Source: Aminobacter sp. HY435 (GTDB taxonomy: Bacteria; Pseudomonadota; Alphaproteobacteria; Rhizobiales; Rhizobiaceae). Taken from it: a DNA stretch of 64,000 nucleotides. The notes under the pieces were generated by a model. That model did no database searches and was not told where the DNA came from. It worked only from the letters and a program-made list of their open reading frames with translations. Shown piece by piece: positions 10,745 to 20,159 of this stretch (position 1 is its first letter; every line of letters starts with the position of its first letter). The translations under genes were made by a program, and so were the position numbers. The stretch covers positions 370,690-434,689 of the forward strand of contig NZ_JANKZL010000005.1 in assembly GCF_027568395.1 (NCBI RefSeq), written 5' to 3'.

Positions 10745-11395
10745 ATGCTCTCGCATGACCGTGTCTGGGCCGCCATCGATGCACTGGCCGAGCGCTATTC
10801 GCTGTCGGCGTCAGGCCTCGCCAAGAGGGCAGGGCTCGACTCCACCGCCTTCAACAAGTCCAAACGCCAGTCCGCTGACGGCAGGCCACGCTGGCCCTCG
10901 ACGGAATCGCTCGCCAAGGTCATCGAGGCGACCAATTCCTCGCTCGAGGAGTTCCTGGCTTTTGTCGAACCGGCCAGGGCGGCGGTCAGGACAAGGCCGC
11001 GCGAAAAGCCGACCGGAGTGCCGCTGCTAGGCTTTGCCCAGGCAGGCGCCGGCGGCTTCTTCGACGATGCCGGTTTTCCGGCCGGGCAAGGCTGGGACCT
11101 GGTTGAGCTGCCGGCGCGCGCCACCGACAGTTCCTATGCGCTTGAGGTGCAGGGAGACTCCATGCTGCCGCTATATCGCAACGGCGACGTGCTCATCGTC
11201 GAGCCGGGGGCAGTGGTGCGCAAGGGCGACCGCGTGGTGGTCAAGACAATCTCGGGCGAGGTGATGGCCAAGGTGCTCGAGCGGCAGACGCAGGGCGCAA
11301 TCGAACTGATGTCGCTCAATCCCGAGCATCCGAACCGCCGCTTCCAGACAGGCGAGGTCGAATGGATGGCGCGCATCGTCTGGGCGAGCCAGTAG
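10745..11395 (+). CDS. Helix-turn-helix S24 (LexA-fold) peptidase/regulator
   Basis: 216 residues from ATG 10745. GGGGAG lies just upstream of that ATG, whereas a TTG at 10706 has no ribosome site. Residues about 1-70 look like an XRE-type helix-turn-helix (RYSLSASGLAKRAGLDSTAFNKS). The C-terminal half is the S24 domain: catalytic Ser139 in VQGDSMLPLYRNGD and general base Lys167 in GDRVVVKTISGEV. No clear Ala-Gly self-cleavage site is obvious between the domains. CI/LexA relatives are DNA-binding repressors that self-cleave; some S24 regulators have lost cleavage. It is 6 bases from the next gene, so the two are likely one unit. Its target is unknown. Confidence 0.82.
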   Translation: MLSHDRVWAAIDALAERYSLSASGLAKRAGLDSTAFNKSKRQSADGRPRWPSTESLAKVIEATNSSLEEFLAFVEPARAAVRTRPREKPTGVPLLGFAQAGAGGFFDDAGFPAGQGWDLVELPARATDSSYALEVQGDSMLPLYRNGDVLIVEPGAVVRKGDRVVVKTISGEVMAKVLERQTQGAIELMSLNPEHPNRRFQTGEVEWMARIVWASQ

Positions 11396-11401
11396 ACCGG
11401 C

Positions 11402-12235
11402 ATGAAAGCTTCCGCACTCGCAATGGCCCTCGCCGGCTTCGGCCTTGCGGTCCTGATCGTCAACGCCGGCGGCCACCGGCTGTCGGCGTTCGAAGCGCCG
11501 CTAATCGATGCCATCGACGAAAGTGACCTGCCCGACGATTTCGACTTGACCGGAGAAGAAGACACCGCCGCCGTCGAGCCTGAACCTGAAGTGGAATCCG
11601 GGCCTGAGCCTGTATCGACCCAGTCCGCGCCGGCGCGCTCCGTGGCGGGGGGAGAAATCGCCCCGCCGGCAAGCGTCGAGGGCGGCCTGGTTCGCGAGCC
11701 GCCACGCGCACCACTGAGCGAACTGAGCCTCGCCTTGCCGCCCAAGCCGAAGGTGACCGCCGAGTGGGACGGCGCGACGCTGTTCCGGCCCGTAGCCTCG
11801 GCTGCCGGCGTCATCGACGCAAAGGGACTTCAGGTTTCGATCGCCGGGCTGACGCCTCTCGATCTCGCCGAAACCTGTTCTGTCGATGGCAAGCAGTGGA
11901 ACTGCGGCGTGCGGGCGCGCACCGCGCTGCGCGGTCTGCTGCGCGGCCGCGCCGTGGTCTGTGATATCCCCGCGGACAAGGACCAGGGCGAGGTGGTCGC
12001 CAGATGTCGGATCGGCAAGCTCGATGTCGGGGAATGGCTGGTCGCCAACGGTTGGGCAAAACCCTTGGCCGACGGTCCCTATGCGGAAGCCGGCAAGAAG
12101 GCGGAGCAAGGCAAGAAGGGCATTTTCGGCTCGGCGCCCGAGCGCGTCGAGATGACGCTGACGCCCAACGCCACGAACCTGCCGGATATCGAGGCTCCGC
12201 CGTTGGGGTTGCCTGAGGGCGAACTGGTCCAATAG
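11402..12235 (+). CDS. Membrane-anchored SNase-fold (thermonuclease-like) protein
   Basis: 277 residues. A hydrophobic N-terminal segment (about residues 4-23) is a signal peptide or anchor. Residues about 35-105 are acidic and Pro/Glu-rich, a probable linker. Residues about 130-260 resemble a staphylococcal-nuclease fold (VIDAKGLQVSIAGLTPLDLAETC, then CGVRARTALRGLLRGR, DVGEWLVANGWAKP). The canonical Arg/Asp/Glu catalytic set is not obvious, so nuclease activity is doubtful. The fold is more secure than the activity. The product likely acts in the periplasm or at the inner membrane. It starts 6 bases after the S24 gene, suggesting translational coupling. Confidence 0.65.
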   Translation: MKASALAMALAGFGLAVLIVNAGGHRLSAFEAPLIDAIDESDLPDDFDLTGEEDTAAVEPEPEVESGPEPVSTQSAPARSVAGGEIAPPASVEGGLVREPPRAPLSELSLALPPKPKVTAEWDGATLFRPVASAAGVIDAKGLQVSIAGLTPLDLAETCSVDGKQWNCGVRARTALRGLLRGRAVVCDIPADKDQGEVVARCRIGKLDVGEWLVANGWAKPLADGPYAEAGKKAEQGKKGIFGSAPERVEMTLTPNATNLPDIEAPPLGLPEGELVQ

Positions 12236-12237
12236 GT

Positions 12238-12262
12238 GACCGGCCCGCATAGTGGGCCGGTC
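12238..12262. terminator. Hairpin between convergent SNase-like gene and lysK
   Basis: Perfect 9-base stem GACCGGCCC/GGGCCGGTC with a 7-base loop, 2 bases after the plus-strand stop and about 10 bases before the end of the lysyl-tRNA synthetase gene. It has no good T-run on either side, so it may act as a bidirectional pause or 3'-end stabiliser rather than a strong terminator. Confidence 0.6.
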
Positions 12263-12272
12263 AACGTCGAAG

Positions 12273-13922
12273 TCACGCCGCCAGCGTGCCGTCGAGGGCG
12301 CTGCGGATCAGCGCACGCGTCTCCGCAATGCCGTAGAGGGCCGCGAACGAACCGAAGCGCGGGCCGCGTTCCTGGCCGATCAGCACCTGGTAGATCATCT
12401 GGAAAAAGGCGCCGGACACGCCGGGGCCGCCTTCCGGGCTCTTCTTGGTGTGGTCCTGGTAGCGCTCGATCTGGCGCGCGACATTGAGCGAGGCGTTCTG
12501 GATCGCTTCGCCGTCGGCGCCGGCCGGCAGGGCGGCAAGCGCCTTCTCCAACTCTTCGAGCGCCGCGCGTTCGGCGTCGTCGGCCGCCCGGAAGGTTTTC
12601 GTCGGCTTCACGAAATCGTCGAAGTAGCGGATCGCATAGCCCGTCAGCTTGTCGAGCTCGGGATGCGTCGCTGGCGTCACGCCCGGTGCATGGCGCGAGA
12701 TGAAGCCCCACAGCACGTCCTTGTTCTGCGCGTTCGAGGCGCTGACCAGGTTGAGCAGCATCGAGAACGGAACAGGCATGTCGACGACAGGCGGGTTGCC
12801 GTCATGCATGTGCCAGACCGGATTGCCCAGCCGCTCCTTCCATTCCTGGCGCGGGTAAGCGGAGAGGAAAGTGTAGTATTCGTCCACCGCGCGCGGGATG
12901 ACGTCGAAGTAGAGCTTCTTTGCCTGGCGCGGCCTCTGGTACATGTAGAGGCCGAGGCTTTCGGTCGGCGCGTAGGTCAGCCATTCGTCGATGGTCAGGC
13001 CGTTGCCCTTCGACTTGGAGATCTTCTGGCCGTTCTCGTCGAGGAACAGCTCGTAGACGAAATGTTCCGGGGCGCGGCCGCCCAGGATGTTGCAGATGCG
13101 GTCGTAGATGACGGCGTTGGTCTGGTGATCCTTGCCGAACATCTCGAAATCGACGCCCATCGCCGCCCAGCGCATGCCAAAGTCGGGCTTCCACTGCAGC
13201 TTGACCCTGCCGCCCGTAACCGACAGCGTGGTTTCCGTGCCTTCATCGTCGAAGGTGATGGTGCCGGCCTCGGCGTCGACATGCTTCATCGGCACGTACA
13301 GCACGCGGCCGCTCTTTGGCGAGATTGGCAGGAACGGGCTGTAGGTCGCCTGGCGTTCCTCGCCAAGCGTCGGCAGCATCACGGCCATGATCTGGTCGTA
13401 GCGCTCTGCCGTGCGCATCAGCATCGCGTCGAACTTGCCCGACTTGTAATATTCGGTCGCGCTGGCGAACTCGTATTCGAAACCGAAAGTATCGAGGAAG
13501 CGGCAGAGCATCGCGTTGTTGTGATCGCCGAAGCTGGCATAGTCGCCGCCGAACGGATTCGGCACCGCCGTCAGCGGCATGTGCAGATACGGTTCAAGGG
13601 CTGCACGGTCCGGCACGTTGTCGGGGATCTTGCGCATCCCGTCCATGTCGTCGGAGAAGCACAGTAGCTTCGTCTTGACCTTGTCTTCGGTCAGCACGTG
13701 GAACGCGTGGCGCACCATGGTGGTGCGCGCCACTTCACCAAAGGTGCCGATATGCGGCAGGCCCGACGGACCGTAGCCGGTCTCGAACAGGACGGTCTCG
13801 GGGAATTCCTTGCCTTTGTAGCGCTCGACGATTTTCTTCGCTTCCTCAAACGGCCAGGCTTTGCTTTCAGCCGCGGCCGCGAGAAGTTCGGGGTTGAGAT
13901 CGATGATGTTTGATCTCGTCAT
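12273..13922 (-). CDS. lysK: Lysyl-tRNA synthetase, class I (archaeal type)
   Basis: 549 residues from ATG 13922; the open frame extends 54 codons further, but the family start [14 protein letters not shown] fits here. The class I nucleotide-binding motif appears as [13 protein letters not shown] near residue 52-64, and the KMSKS-equivalent as KISKSKGNG near residue 300. It charges tRNA-Lys with lysine. Most bacteria use the unrelated class II LysS; alphaproteobacteria are a recognised exception carrying LysRS-I. Length matches the family. It is monocistronic, divergent from the TerB-like gene and convergent with the SNase-like gene. Confidence 0.93.
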   Translation of the reverse strand: MTRSNIIDLNPELLAAAAESKAWPFEEAKKIVERYKGKEFPETVLFETGYGPSGLPHIGTFGEVARTTMVRHAFHVLTEDKVKTKLLCFSDDMDGMRKIPDNVPDRAALEPYLHMPLTAVPNPFGGDYASFGDHNNAMLCRFLDTFGFEYEFASATEYYKSGKFDAMLMRTAERYDQIMAVMLPTLGEERQATYSPFLPISPKSGRVLYVPMKHVDAEAGTITFDDEGTETTLSVTGGRVKLQWKPDFGMRWAAMGVDFEMFGKDHQTNAVIYDRICNILGGRAPEHFVYELFLDENGQKISKSKGNGLTIDEWLTYAPTESLGLYMYQRPRQAKKLYFDVIPRAVDEYYTFLSAYPRQEWKERLGNPVWHMHDGNPPVVDMPVPFSMLLNLVSASNAQNKDVLWGFISRHAPGVTPATHPELDKLTGYAIRYFDDFVKPTKTFRAADDAERAALEELEKALAALPAGADGEAIQNASLNVARQIERYQDHTKKSPEGGPGVSGAFFQMIYQVLIGQERGPRFGSFAALYGIAETRALIRSALDGTLAA

Positions 13923-14077
13923 GTCGAGAGCCCTTTTAGTTGGGCGGAAATTCCGCCGAAGACGGCATGCTCTATGCGTGCATGCCCCGGGCGTCAACGA
14001 TTCCGGCCATTTTTCATTGCAGCCGGGGCATTGCCTTCCTAAGTTTCGGAAACATTTGAACCCTTCCGGAGAACTCC

Positions 14078-14491
14078 ATGGCACTGCCGAACGCCCACGA
14101 GGCGCTGATCTACCTGATGGTCGTAACGTCCGCCGCCGACCGTGACATGACCAATGTCGAGCTGGCGCGGATCGGCGAAGTCGTCAGGTCCTGGCCGGTG
14201 TTCATGGACTTTGACGAAAAGCGGCTGATCGCGGTGGCGCAGGATTGCCAGGAGACGCTGCATTCCGACAACGGTCTCGACGAAATCCTCGATACGGCGC
14301 GCCGGGTGATCCCCGAGCGTCTGCACGAGACGGCCTATGCCGCTGCGTTCGAGGTTGCCTCGGTCGATCTCGAGATGCGGATGGAGGAGCTTCGCGTGCT
14401 GCAACTCCTGCGCAAGCATCTGAGCGTCGATGCCCTGACAGTTGCGGCGATCGAGCGCGCCACCAAGGCGAGGCACCGCACGCTGACGTAA
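14078..14491 (+). CDS. TerB-family (tellurite-resistance-like) protein
   Basis: 137 residues, all-helical in appearance, with the TerB-like pattern: [19 protein letters not shown] at the N-terminus, an acidic D-x-x-MTN/E turn, and [22 protein letters not shown] in the second repeat. TerB-like domains bind divalent metal through acidic residues and occur in stress and membrane-linked contexts; precise function is not established. CCGGAG upstream supports ATG 14078. Nothing else of a ter operon is nearby, so the tellurite label is a family name only. Confidence 0.75.
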   Translation: MALPNAHEALIYLMVVTSAADRDMTNVELARIGEVVRSWPVFMDFDEKRLIAVAQDCQETLHSDNGLDEILDTARRVIPERLHETAYAAAFEVASVDLEMRMEELRVLQLLRKHLSVDALTVAAIERATKARHRTLT

Positions 14492-14499
14492 GCCGGCCG

Positions 14500-15342
14500 T
14501 CAGAAGAAGCTGACTGGAAAATACCTGAGATACAGCTCGGCGAAGGTGCCCTTCGCCGAGATTTCATGCAGCGCATAGTCGAAGGCGCTTGCCAGTGCCG
14601 CCTGGTCGGGCTTGGTGGCGATTGCAAGCCCGATGCCAAGATACTCGGGCGCCAGATAGGGGCCGCCGGCAAACCGGCAGCACTCGGCGGCGTCGGTCCC
14701 TGCGAGCCAGAACGACAGCCGCATGCCATCGCCGAACGCGGCGTCGACCTTGCCATCCTTCAGATCGGCGAAAAGCCATTCCGGCTTGGCGTAGGTAACG
14801 GCCTTGATGCCTGCGAAATAGTCGCGCAGCACCCGCTCATGCGCCGAGCCGGCAAGCACGCCGACACGCTTGTCCTTCAGCTTCTCGGCGATCGGTTCGG
14901 TGACGGCCTGAGCCTTGCGCATCACGAAACGCGCCGGGAACTGCAGATAGGGACGCGAGAAGGCGTAGTTTTCGCGGCTGGCCGACGTCGCCGGCACACC
15001 GGCGATCAGCGCTTCGCCGTCGCCCTTGGCCAACGCCGCGTCGAGCTCCGGCCAGGGCAGCGCCTGAATCTGGCATTTCTCCGATATGCCGAGTTCAGCG
15101 CAGATGGCGCGCGCCAGATCGACATGGAAACCCGAGAGCCGGCCGTTCTTATCTATGAAGTTGAAGGGCGGAAAGTCCGTCGTGGTCAGGAAGCGCAGCC
15201 TCGGCAGGGCCGACAGGTCGGGCTTCTGCAGTCTCTCCTTGCTGTCCCACAGGATAGGCACCTGAGGCTCAGCCGTTCTTGCCGGGCCGGGCAAGGCTGC
15301 GATCAAGATCGCCAACGCCAGCATCAGCGGTGCGGGTTTCAT
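14500..15342 (-). CDS. Periplasmic solute-binding protein family 3 (orphan)
   Basis: 280 residues from ATG 15342, chosen because a signal peptide (MKPAPLMLALAILIAALPG) follows at once and AGGGGCC lies just upstream; the frame stays open further upstream. The mature part has SBP_bac_3 features: FLTTTDFPPFNFIDKNGRLSG, DLARAICAELG, LKDGKVDAAFGDGMRLSFWL. It probably binds an amino acid or related organic acid for an ABC importer, but no permease or ATPase is adjacent. It could also be a sensor-linked binding protein. It converges with the TerB-like gene, with 8 bases between stops. Confidence 0.78.
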   Translation of the reverse strand: MKPAPLMLALAILIAALPGPARTAEPQVPILWDSKERLQKPDLSALPRLRFLTTTDFPPFNFIDKNGRLSGFHVDLARAICAELGISEKCQIQALPWPELDAALAKGDGEALIAGVPATSASRENYAFSRPYLQFPARFVMRKAQAVTEPIAEKLKDKRVGVLAGSAHERVLRDYFAGIKAVTYAKPEWLFADLKDGKVDAAFGDGMRLSFWLAGTDAAECCRFAGGPYLAPEYLGIGLAIATKPDQAALASAFDYALHEISAKGTFAELYLRYFPVSFF

Positions 15343-15792
15343 GGCTGCGCTTCGGCCCCTCGACTGAGGCATCGTCGCGAAATCCGAAGCGTTGGTCGGA
15401 CGGCGCAATGCCCGCATGATGGTTGCGGGGTATGTGTTTGCACCTCTGTGGTTGCATTTACCCCGACTGTTCGCCCAGAGCTTTAGCGCTCCCTTCGTCA
15501 AGAGGCAAAGCCAATGTGAAGCTTTGTGCCGGGCGTCGCCCCAGGTGCTGATTCCATATATCGAGATATACCTATCGGGTCTGTTTCTCACCCGTTTGGA
15601 GCATGGCATAGCGCCGATGCGCGTGCATTATGGTCGGCATGGACTTGCAGCATTGGGGGATGTTGCAATGACGCTGAGCCAGTCGCTGCGGGGAGGATGC
15701 GCGCGAACGTACAGGCTGCCTGATGCGGCCGGTACGGGTTGGTTCAATTACTGCCTAAGTATCCAAATTGACGGCTCGCAGGCCGTGGGTGC
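15343..15792. other. 450-base divergent intergenic region
   Basis: This region lies between the orphan binding-protein gene (left-facing) and the membrane glycosyltransferase (right-facing). It is less GC-rich than its surroundings around 15545-15600 and contains the partly palindromic stretch ATATATCGAGATATACC. No gene with a ribosome site and family resemblance was seen. It presumably holds both promoters. Confidence 0.5.
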
Positions 15793-15795
15793 GTG

Positions 15796-17730
15796 ATGGC
15801 TGTGCTCGACTCCAGTCACGCAGCCATCCGCCCCGCTTTTTTTCCGGAGCCCTCCGATTTCAACGAAGCAAACGACAACGGATCTCCCTCCGGAGAGCTG
15901 GACGCTGCAGGCTATCAGCCGCTGCATCGGGTGCTCGACGAACTCGGCATAACGCATTCCGAGCGCGACGTGCTGGTCGCTCAGGCCATGTTTCAAGGCA
16001 CCAGCATCCAAACGGAACTGCTGGCGACAGGCAAGGTCTCGGAAGCCGCATACTTTGCCGCGATGGCGCGCGAGATCGGCGTCGACTACCTTGCCGCGAT
16101 CGATCCGGCGCATTTGCTTATCGGCGACGACGCCTGCCTCGAGCAACTCGGCCACAGGCATCGCGTCATGTTCGCCGAAGTCAGGGACGGTTGGTGCCGT
16201 CTCGCCAAGGTTGTCTCGCCCGACGCCGGCGGCTGGGCTGTGCTGGCGCGCGCCTTGCACGATCGTCCTGGCTTGCGGGAAGGCATCAAGGTTGCCGCGC
16301 CATCGGTGCTGCGCTCGGCGCTTGTGGCGCGGTCGCGCCAGATACTGACGCGTCGAGCGGTCGATCATCTCCGCGACGCCAGGTCCGATTGCTCGGCCAG
16401 CGACATCATCTGGCCCTGGCAGGCGTTTTCGCTGGGCGTGCTCGGCGGTTTCCTGTCGGTCGCCCTGGCCACAGTGCCGATGCTGGTGCTCTTTGCCGCG
16501 CATCTGTTTGTCGTGAGCTGCTTCATTGGATGCGCGATACTGCGCGCCATCGCTGCTGCAGGGTGGCGTGAGCCCCGCCAGCCGGAAATTTCGCTGGTGC
16601 TGTCTCCTGAGCTGCCGGTCTACTCGGTGCTCGTTGCGCTTTACAATGAGGCCGACGTGGTGCCGCAGTTGCTGGTAGCGCTTGGCAGGCTGCAATGGCC
16701 GCACAGCAAGCTCGAAATCAAGCTTGTCTGCGAACAGGACGATACGAGCACGATCGCTGCGATCACGGCTCTCCAGTTGCGCGCCAATGTCGAGCTGGTG
16801 TTGGTACCGCCATCATTGCCGAGGACGAAGCCCAAGGCTCTGGCATACGCATTGCCGCTGACGCGCGGCGACCTGGTCGTGCTCTACGACGCCGAGGATC
16901 GGCCCGATCCGACGCAACTGGCGGAAGCATGGCAGCGCTTCCGCGCTTCCGGAAAGGACCTTGCCTGCCTGCAAGCCCCGCTGGAGATTGCCAATCGTGG
17001 CTCAGGGATGATCGCCAACATGTTCGGTTTTGAATATGCGGCACTTTTCCGGGGGTTGCTGCCGTGGCTCGCCAGCAATCGACTATTGCTGCCACTGGGC
17101 GGCACATCCAATCATTTCCGGCGCGAGGTGCTTGAAGAGGTCGGGGGATGGGACCCGTTCAATGTCACCGAAGACGCCGATCTCGGACTACGGCTGGCGC
17201 GCAATGGCTATCGCTGCGAGACGCTGACCCGGCCCACGCGCGAGGACGCGCCTGAGGAATTGCGGGCATGGCACAACCAGCGCGTTCGCTGGTTCAAGGG
17301 CTGGATCGCGACCTGGCTGGTTCACATGCGCAATCCACGGGAGCTCGCGCGCCAGTTGCACCCTGTTTCGTTTGTCGTCGCGCAGCTACTGTTTGCGGGA
17401 ATGGTGCTGTCGTCGCTGATGCATCTTGCTCTGCTGCTGACCCTGGCAGCCTTGGTCGTGCAGATAGTGTTCGACCAGCCATGGGGCCTGTGGCAAACCC
17501 GGCTTGTCGCCCTTGACGTAATAAGCGTGATACTTGGCTACTTCTGCTTCCTTTTCCTCGGCTGGCTGGTGCTGGGGCGCAAGGAACGTCGCGGCTTCTG
17601 GAAGCTGTGCCTGTTCACGCCGGTCTATTGGACCATGCTGTCATTGGCTGCCTGGTCCGCCGTCTTCGAGCTCTGGCGGCGTCCGCACCACTGGGCAAAG
17701 ACGCCGCATCGCAAGGCGCGGAGCTTCTAG
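15796..17730 (+). CDS. Membrane glycosyltransferase family 2 with N-terminal MshEN-like region
   Basis: 644 residues from ATG 15796; GTG 15793 directly before it is equally possible. Residues about 40-110 resemble the GspE N-terminal/MshEN repeat ([19 protein letters not shown], then [21 protein letters not shown]). Two hydrophobic segments follow near residues 210-255. The GT2 catalytic domain spans about 275-510, with [14 protein letters not shown], the DxD-like [18 protein letters not shown], and the (Q/N)RxRW-type motif [10 protein letters not shown]. Further membrane spans lie near 530-640. This resembles processive, membrane-embedded polysaccharide synthases. MshEN domains in other proteins bind c-di-GMP, so second-messenger control is possible but unproven. 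The stop overlaps the ppk2 stop tail to tail. Confidence 0.78.
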   Translation: MAVLDSSHAAIRPAFFPEPSDFNEANDNGSPSGELDAAGYQPLHRVLDELGITHSERDVLVAQAMFQGTSIQTELLATGKVSEAAYFAAMAREIGVDYLAAIDPAHLLIGDDACLEQLGHRHRVMFAEVRDGWCRLAKVVSPDAGGWAVLARALHDRPGLREGIKVAAPSVLRSALVARSRQILTRRAVDHLRDARSDCSASDIIWPWQAFSLGVLGGFLSVALATVPMLVLFAAHLFVVSCFIGCAILRAIAAAGWREPRQPEISLVLSPELPVYSVLVALYNEADVVPQLLVALGRLQWPHSKLEIKLVCEQDDTSTIAAITALQLRANVELVLVPPSLPRTKPKALAYALPLTRGDLVVLYDAEDRPDPTQLAEAWQRFRASGKDLACLQAPLEIANRGSGMIANMFGFEYAALFRGLLPWLASNRLLLPLGGTSNHFRREVLEEVGGWDPFNVTEDADLGLRLARNGYRCETLTRPTREDAPEELRAWHNQRVRWFKGWIATWLVHMRNPRELARQLHPVSFVVAQLLFAGMVLSSLMHLALLLTLAALVVQIVFDQPWGLWQTRLVALDVISVILGYFCFLFLGWLVLGRKERRGFWKLCLFTPVYWTMLSLAAWSAVFELWRRPHHWAKTPHRKARSF

Positions 17731-18662
17731 TCCTTCAGGAATTTCATGCCTTCGCCAATGATCTTGCCGTCTGGCCTGCCGACCTGGTCGAGGTCGCGGC
17801 CATCATAGGGAAGGGCCCGCAGGATGTGCCTGATGGCGGCAATGCGGCCGCGGCGCTTGTCGTTGGCCTGGATGACGATCCACGGCGCAAAGCTGGTGTG
17901 GGTCTTTTCGACCATCAACTCGATCGCCCTTGTGTAGTCGTCCCACTTGCTGATGCCGGCAATATCCATTGGCGAGAATTTCCAGTTCGTGAGCGGGCTG
18001 TGGCGCCGGTCGTGGAACCGCTTGAGCTGCATCTCCTGGCTGATGTCGAGCCAGAACTTGAAGAAATGGATGCCCTCGTTGACGATCATTTTCTCGAACT
18101 GCGGCGTCTCGTCGAGAAATTGCTTGTGCTGTTCCGGCGTGCAGAAGCCCATGACCGGCTCGACGCCGGCGCGATTGTACCAGGAGCGGTCGAAGGTCAC
18201 GAACTCGCCGGAGGTCGGGAATTGCGCGACGTAGCGCTGGAAATACCACTGTCCGCGTTCGGTCTCGGTCGGCTTGGTCAGCGCGACGTTGCGCGCCGTG
18301 CGCGGGTTCATGTACTGGCGCAGCGCAAAGATGGTGCCGCCCTTGCCGGCCGCATCGCGTCCCTCGAACACCGCCAGCACGCGCTTGCCAGCCCCTTGCA
18401 GCCATGCCTGGCATTTCACCAGCTCGATCTGCAACTGCTCCAGCGTCTGGTCGTACTCTTTCTGAGGCAGCTTGTCGTCGTAGGGATATTTACCCGATTT
18501 CAGCGCCTTCTTGTCGATCCAGTCGGGAAGCTTGGGATCGTTGATGTCGAAGGTGCGCTCCTCCTTGCCGACGCGGATCCTGACGGGGCCTGCGGCGGCG
18601 GCTTCCGTCGTGGCCGCTGCAGCGGGCGCATTGTCCTTCTTGCTTTCCTTGTCTTTTTTCAT
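17727..18662 (-). CDS. ppk2: Polyphosphate kinase 2 (PPK2 family)
   Basis: 311 residues. The P-loop is [11 protein letters not shown] at residues 99-109, the Walker B-like segment [12 protein letters not shown] at 157-168, and the lid module [10 protein letters not shown] follows near 220. These define single-domain PPK2, which moves phosphate between polyphosphate and nucleoside diphosphates. A low-complexity Lys/Ala N-terminus of about 30 residues precedes the domain. ATG 18662 has GGAAAGG upstream. It is divergent from phoR with 105 bases between starts, so phosphate sensing and polyphosphate metabolism share an intergenic region. Confidence 0.93.
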   Translation of the reverse strand: MKKDKESKKDNAPAAAATTEAAAAGPVRIRVGKEERTFDINDPKLPDWIDKKALKSGKYPYDDKLPQKEYDQTLEQLQIELVKCQAWLQGAGKRVLAVFEGRDAAGKGGTIFALRQYMNPRTARNVALTKPTETERGQWYFQRYVAQFPTSGEFVTFDRSWYNRAGVEPVMGFCTPEQHKQFLDETPQFEKMIVNEGIHFFKFWLDISQEMQLKRFHDRRHSPLTNWKFSPMDIAGISKWDDYTRAIELMVEKTHTSFAPWIVIQANDKRRGRIAAIRHILRALPYDGRDLDQVGRPDGKIIGEGMKFLKD

Positions 18663-18767
18663 GGCGGCGGCACCTTTCCAGCTTGGCGAACCATGCTATT
18701 GGGTGGCTTGAAGGCGGTCCAGAGCCTTGATGTCGGCTTGGACCATTGCTGGCAGGCGGATGGCAGG

Positions 18768-20045
18768 ATGGCAGAGACCAGCACCCAGACCAGGGCAAGG
18801 CGCACCGTGCGCCTGACGGCCGGCCGGCTCCATCAGAACCGATGGATGCTGATGGCTGCGATCGTCGCCGTTCTGGCCGTGCATTTCTTCGGCGTGACAT
18901 CCGGGCGGTTCACTGCCGCCATCATTCTCCTGCTGGTCCTGTTTGCCCTTGTTGCGCCGCGCACGCAGGCGTCGCGACGCCTGGCCGAGGTTGCAGCCAG
19001 GACAGAGCGTTCGCCGCTCGACCGGCTCTCGGGCGAAAAGCTGGCGGCAGCGGTTGCCGACCCCTTGATCATCTTCGACCGCGACGGCGCCGTGGTGCAT
19101 GCCAACGAGGCGGCTGTCGCGGCTTTCGGCGTCGTTCGTCCGGATTTGCCGCTGCTGCTCAAGTTTCGCGCTCCGGAGATGCAGGCGCTGATCGAGGGCG
19201 TGCTCGGCGGGCAAAGCGGATCGCTCAGCGTCGAATATGTCGAGCGGGTGCCATTCGAGCGCGTCTACCGGGTCGCCGCCTCGGCCGTCGGACGCGGCAC
19301 CGGCCTCTACGTTCTCGCCTTCAAGGACCAGAGCGAGGCGCGCCGCATCGATCGCATGCGTGCGGACTTCATCGCCAATGCCAGCCACGAACTGCGCACG
19401 CCGCTGGCCTCCATTGCCGGCTTCGTCGAGACACTGCGTGGTCCCGCCCGCAACGATCCGAACGCGCGCGAGCAATTCCTGCAGATCATGCAGAACCAGA
19501 CTGGACGCATGGCCCGCCTGATCGACGATCTCCTGTCGCTGTCGCGGCTGGAGATGAAGGCTTATGTCAAGCCGGGCGTGAAGGTCGACCTGCGCCAGAC
19601 GATCGAAGCCGTCATTGCCTCCTTGTCTCCGCTCGCGACCGAAACCGGGGTCACCATCGAGCGGGAGTTCGAGGAGGGCGAGTTCGAGGTGCATGGCGAC
19701 CGCGACGAGTTGTTCCAGGTGTTCCAGAACCTGCTCGAGAACGGCTGCAAATACGGGCAGTCGGGTGGCCGCGTGATCGTTTCGATGCACCGCTCCACCG
19801 AAGCGGGAGAGCCGGAAATCGAGGTCACCGTCCGCGATTTCGGGCCGGGCATTCCGGCCGAGCACATTCCGCGCGTGACCGAGCGCTTCTATCGCGTCGA
19901 TGTCGAGACCAGTCGTGCGCAAAAGGGCACCGGTCTTGGCCTCTCGATCGTCAAGCACATCCTGAGCAGGCACAACGGCCGGCTGTCGATCAAGTCGGAA
20001 ATCGGCAAGGGTTCGGCCTTCACCGTGCACCTTCCGGCACGCTGA
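18768..20045 (+). CDS. phoR: Phosphate-regulon sensor histidine kinase PhoR
   Basis: 425 residues from ATG 18768. The same frame is open for 387 codons upstream, but that part is antisense to ppk2. Two closely spaced membrane segments lie in residues about 25-60, then a PAS domain about 80-185, then the HisKA helix with phospho-acceptor His207 in NASHELRTPL. The HATPase domain follows with the N box (NLLENGCKYG), DFGPGIP and GTGLGLSIVKHIL. The order is that of PhoR, which phosphorylates PhoB under phosphate limitation. phoU follows 114 bases after the stop, supporting the name. The usual pstSCAB genes are not between them and phoB is not in the window. Confidence 0.87.
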   Translation: MAETSTQTRARRTVRLTAGRLHQNRWMLMAAIVAVLAVHFFGVTSGRFTAAIILLLVLFALVAPRTQASRRLAEVAARTERSPLDRLSGEKLAAAVADPLIIFDRDGAVVHANEAAVAAFGVVRPDLPLLLKFRAPEMQALIEGVLGGQSGSLSVEYVERVPFERVYRVAASAVGRGTGLYVLAFKDQSEARRIDRMRADFIANASHELRTPLASIAGFVETLRGPARNDPNAREQFLQIMQNQTGRMARLIDDLLSLSRLEMKAYVKPGVKVDLRQTIEAVIASLSPLATETGVTIEREFEEGEFEVHGDRDELFQVFQNLLENGCKYGQSGGRVIVSMHRSTEAGEPEIEVTVRDFGPGIPAEHIPRVTERFYRVDVETSRAQKGTGLGLSIVKHILSRHNGRLSIKSEIGKGSAFTVHLPAR

Positions 20046-20083
20046 GCCGGCAAAAGGCCGCGGCTGCCAAGCATTTCTTTTTT

Positions 20084-20101
20084 CTGTCATCAGGCTAGCT
20101 T
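20084..20101 (+). promoter_or_regulatory. Possible half-conserved Pho box upstream of phoU
   Basis: CTGTCAT at 20084-20090 is the exact half-site of the Pho box. The second half, 4 bases on, is CTAGCTT, which matches only 4 of 7 positions. It lies about 60 bases before the phoU start, where a PhoB site would make sense. One good half-site in high-GC DNA is suggestive only. Confidence 0.35.
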
Positions 20102-20159
20102 AGGGTTGCGGATTCAGAGGTATGATTCATCCGCGTCTTGCAGGAAGGCCGAAGCAGAA

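Noticed and set aside
12252..13667. Plus-strand open frame of 471 codons opposite lysK
   Set aside because: Antisense to the class I lysyl-tRNA synthetase, whose catalytic motifs are intact; no ribosome site or domain.
14078..14491. Tellurite-resistance operon
   Set aside because: Only a single TerB-like gene is present, with no terZ, terD, terC or tehA nearby. TerB-like domains are widespread, so no resistance function is claimed.
17607..18767. 387-codon N-terminal extension of the PhoR frame
   Set aside because: It is antisense to the intact ppk2 gene. PhoR family length and its N-terminal membrane segments fit the start at 18768.
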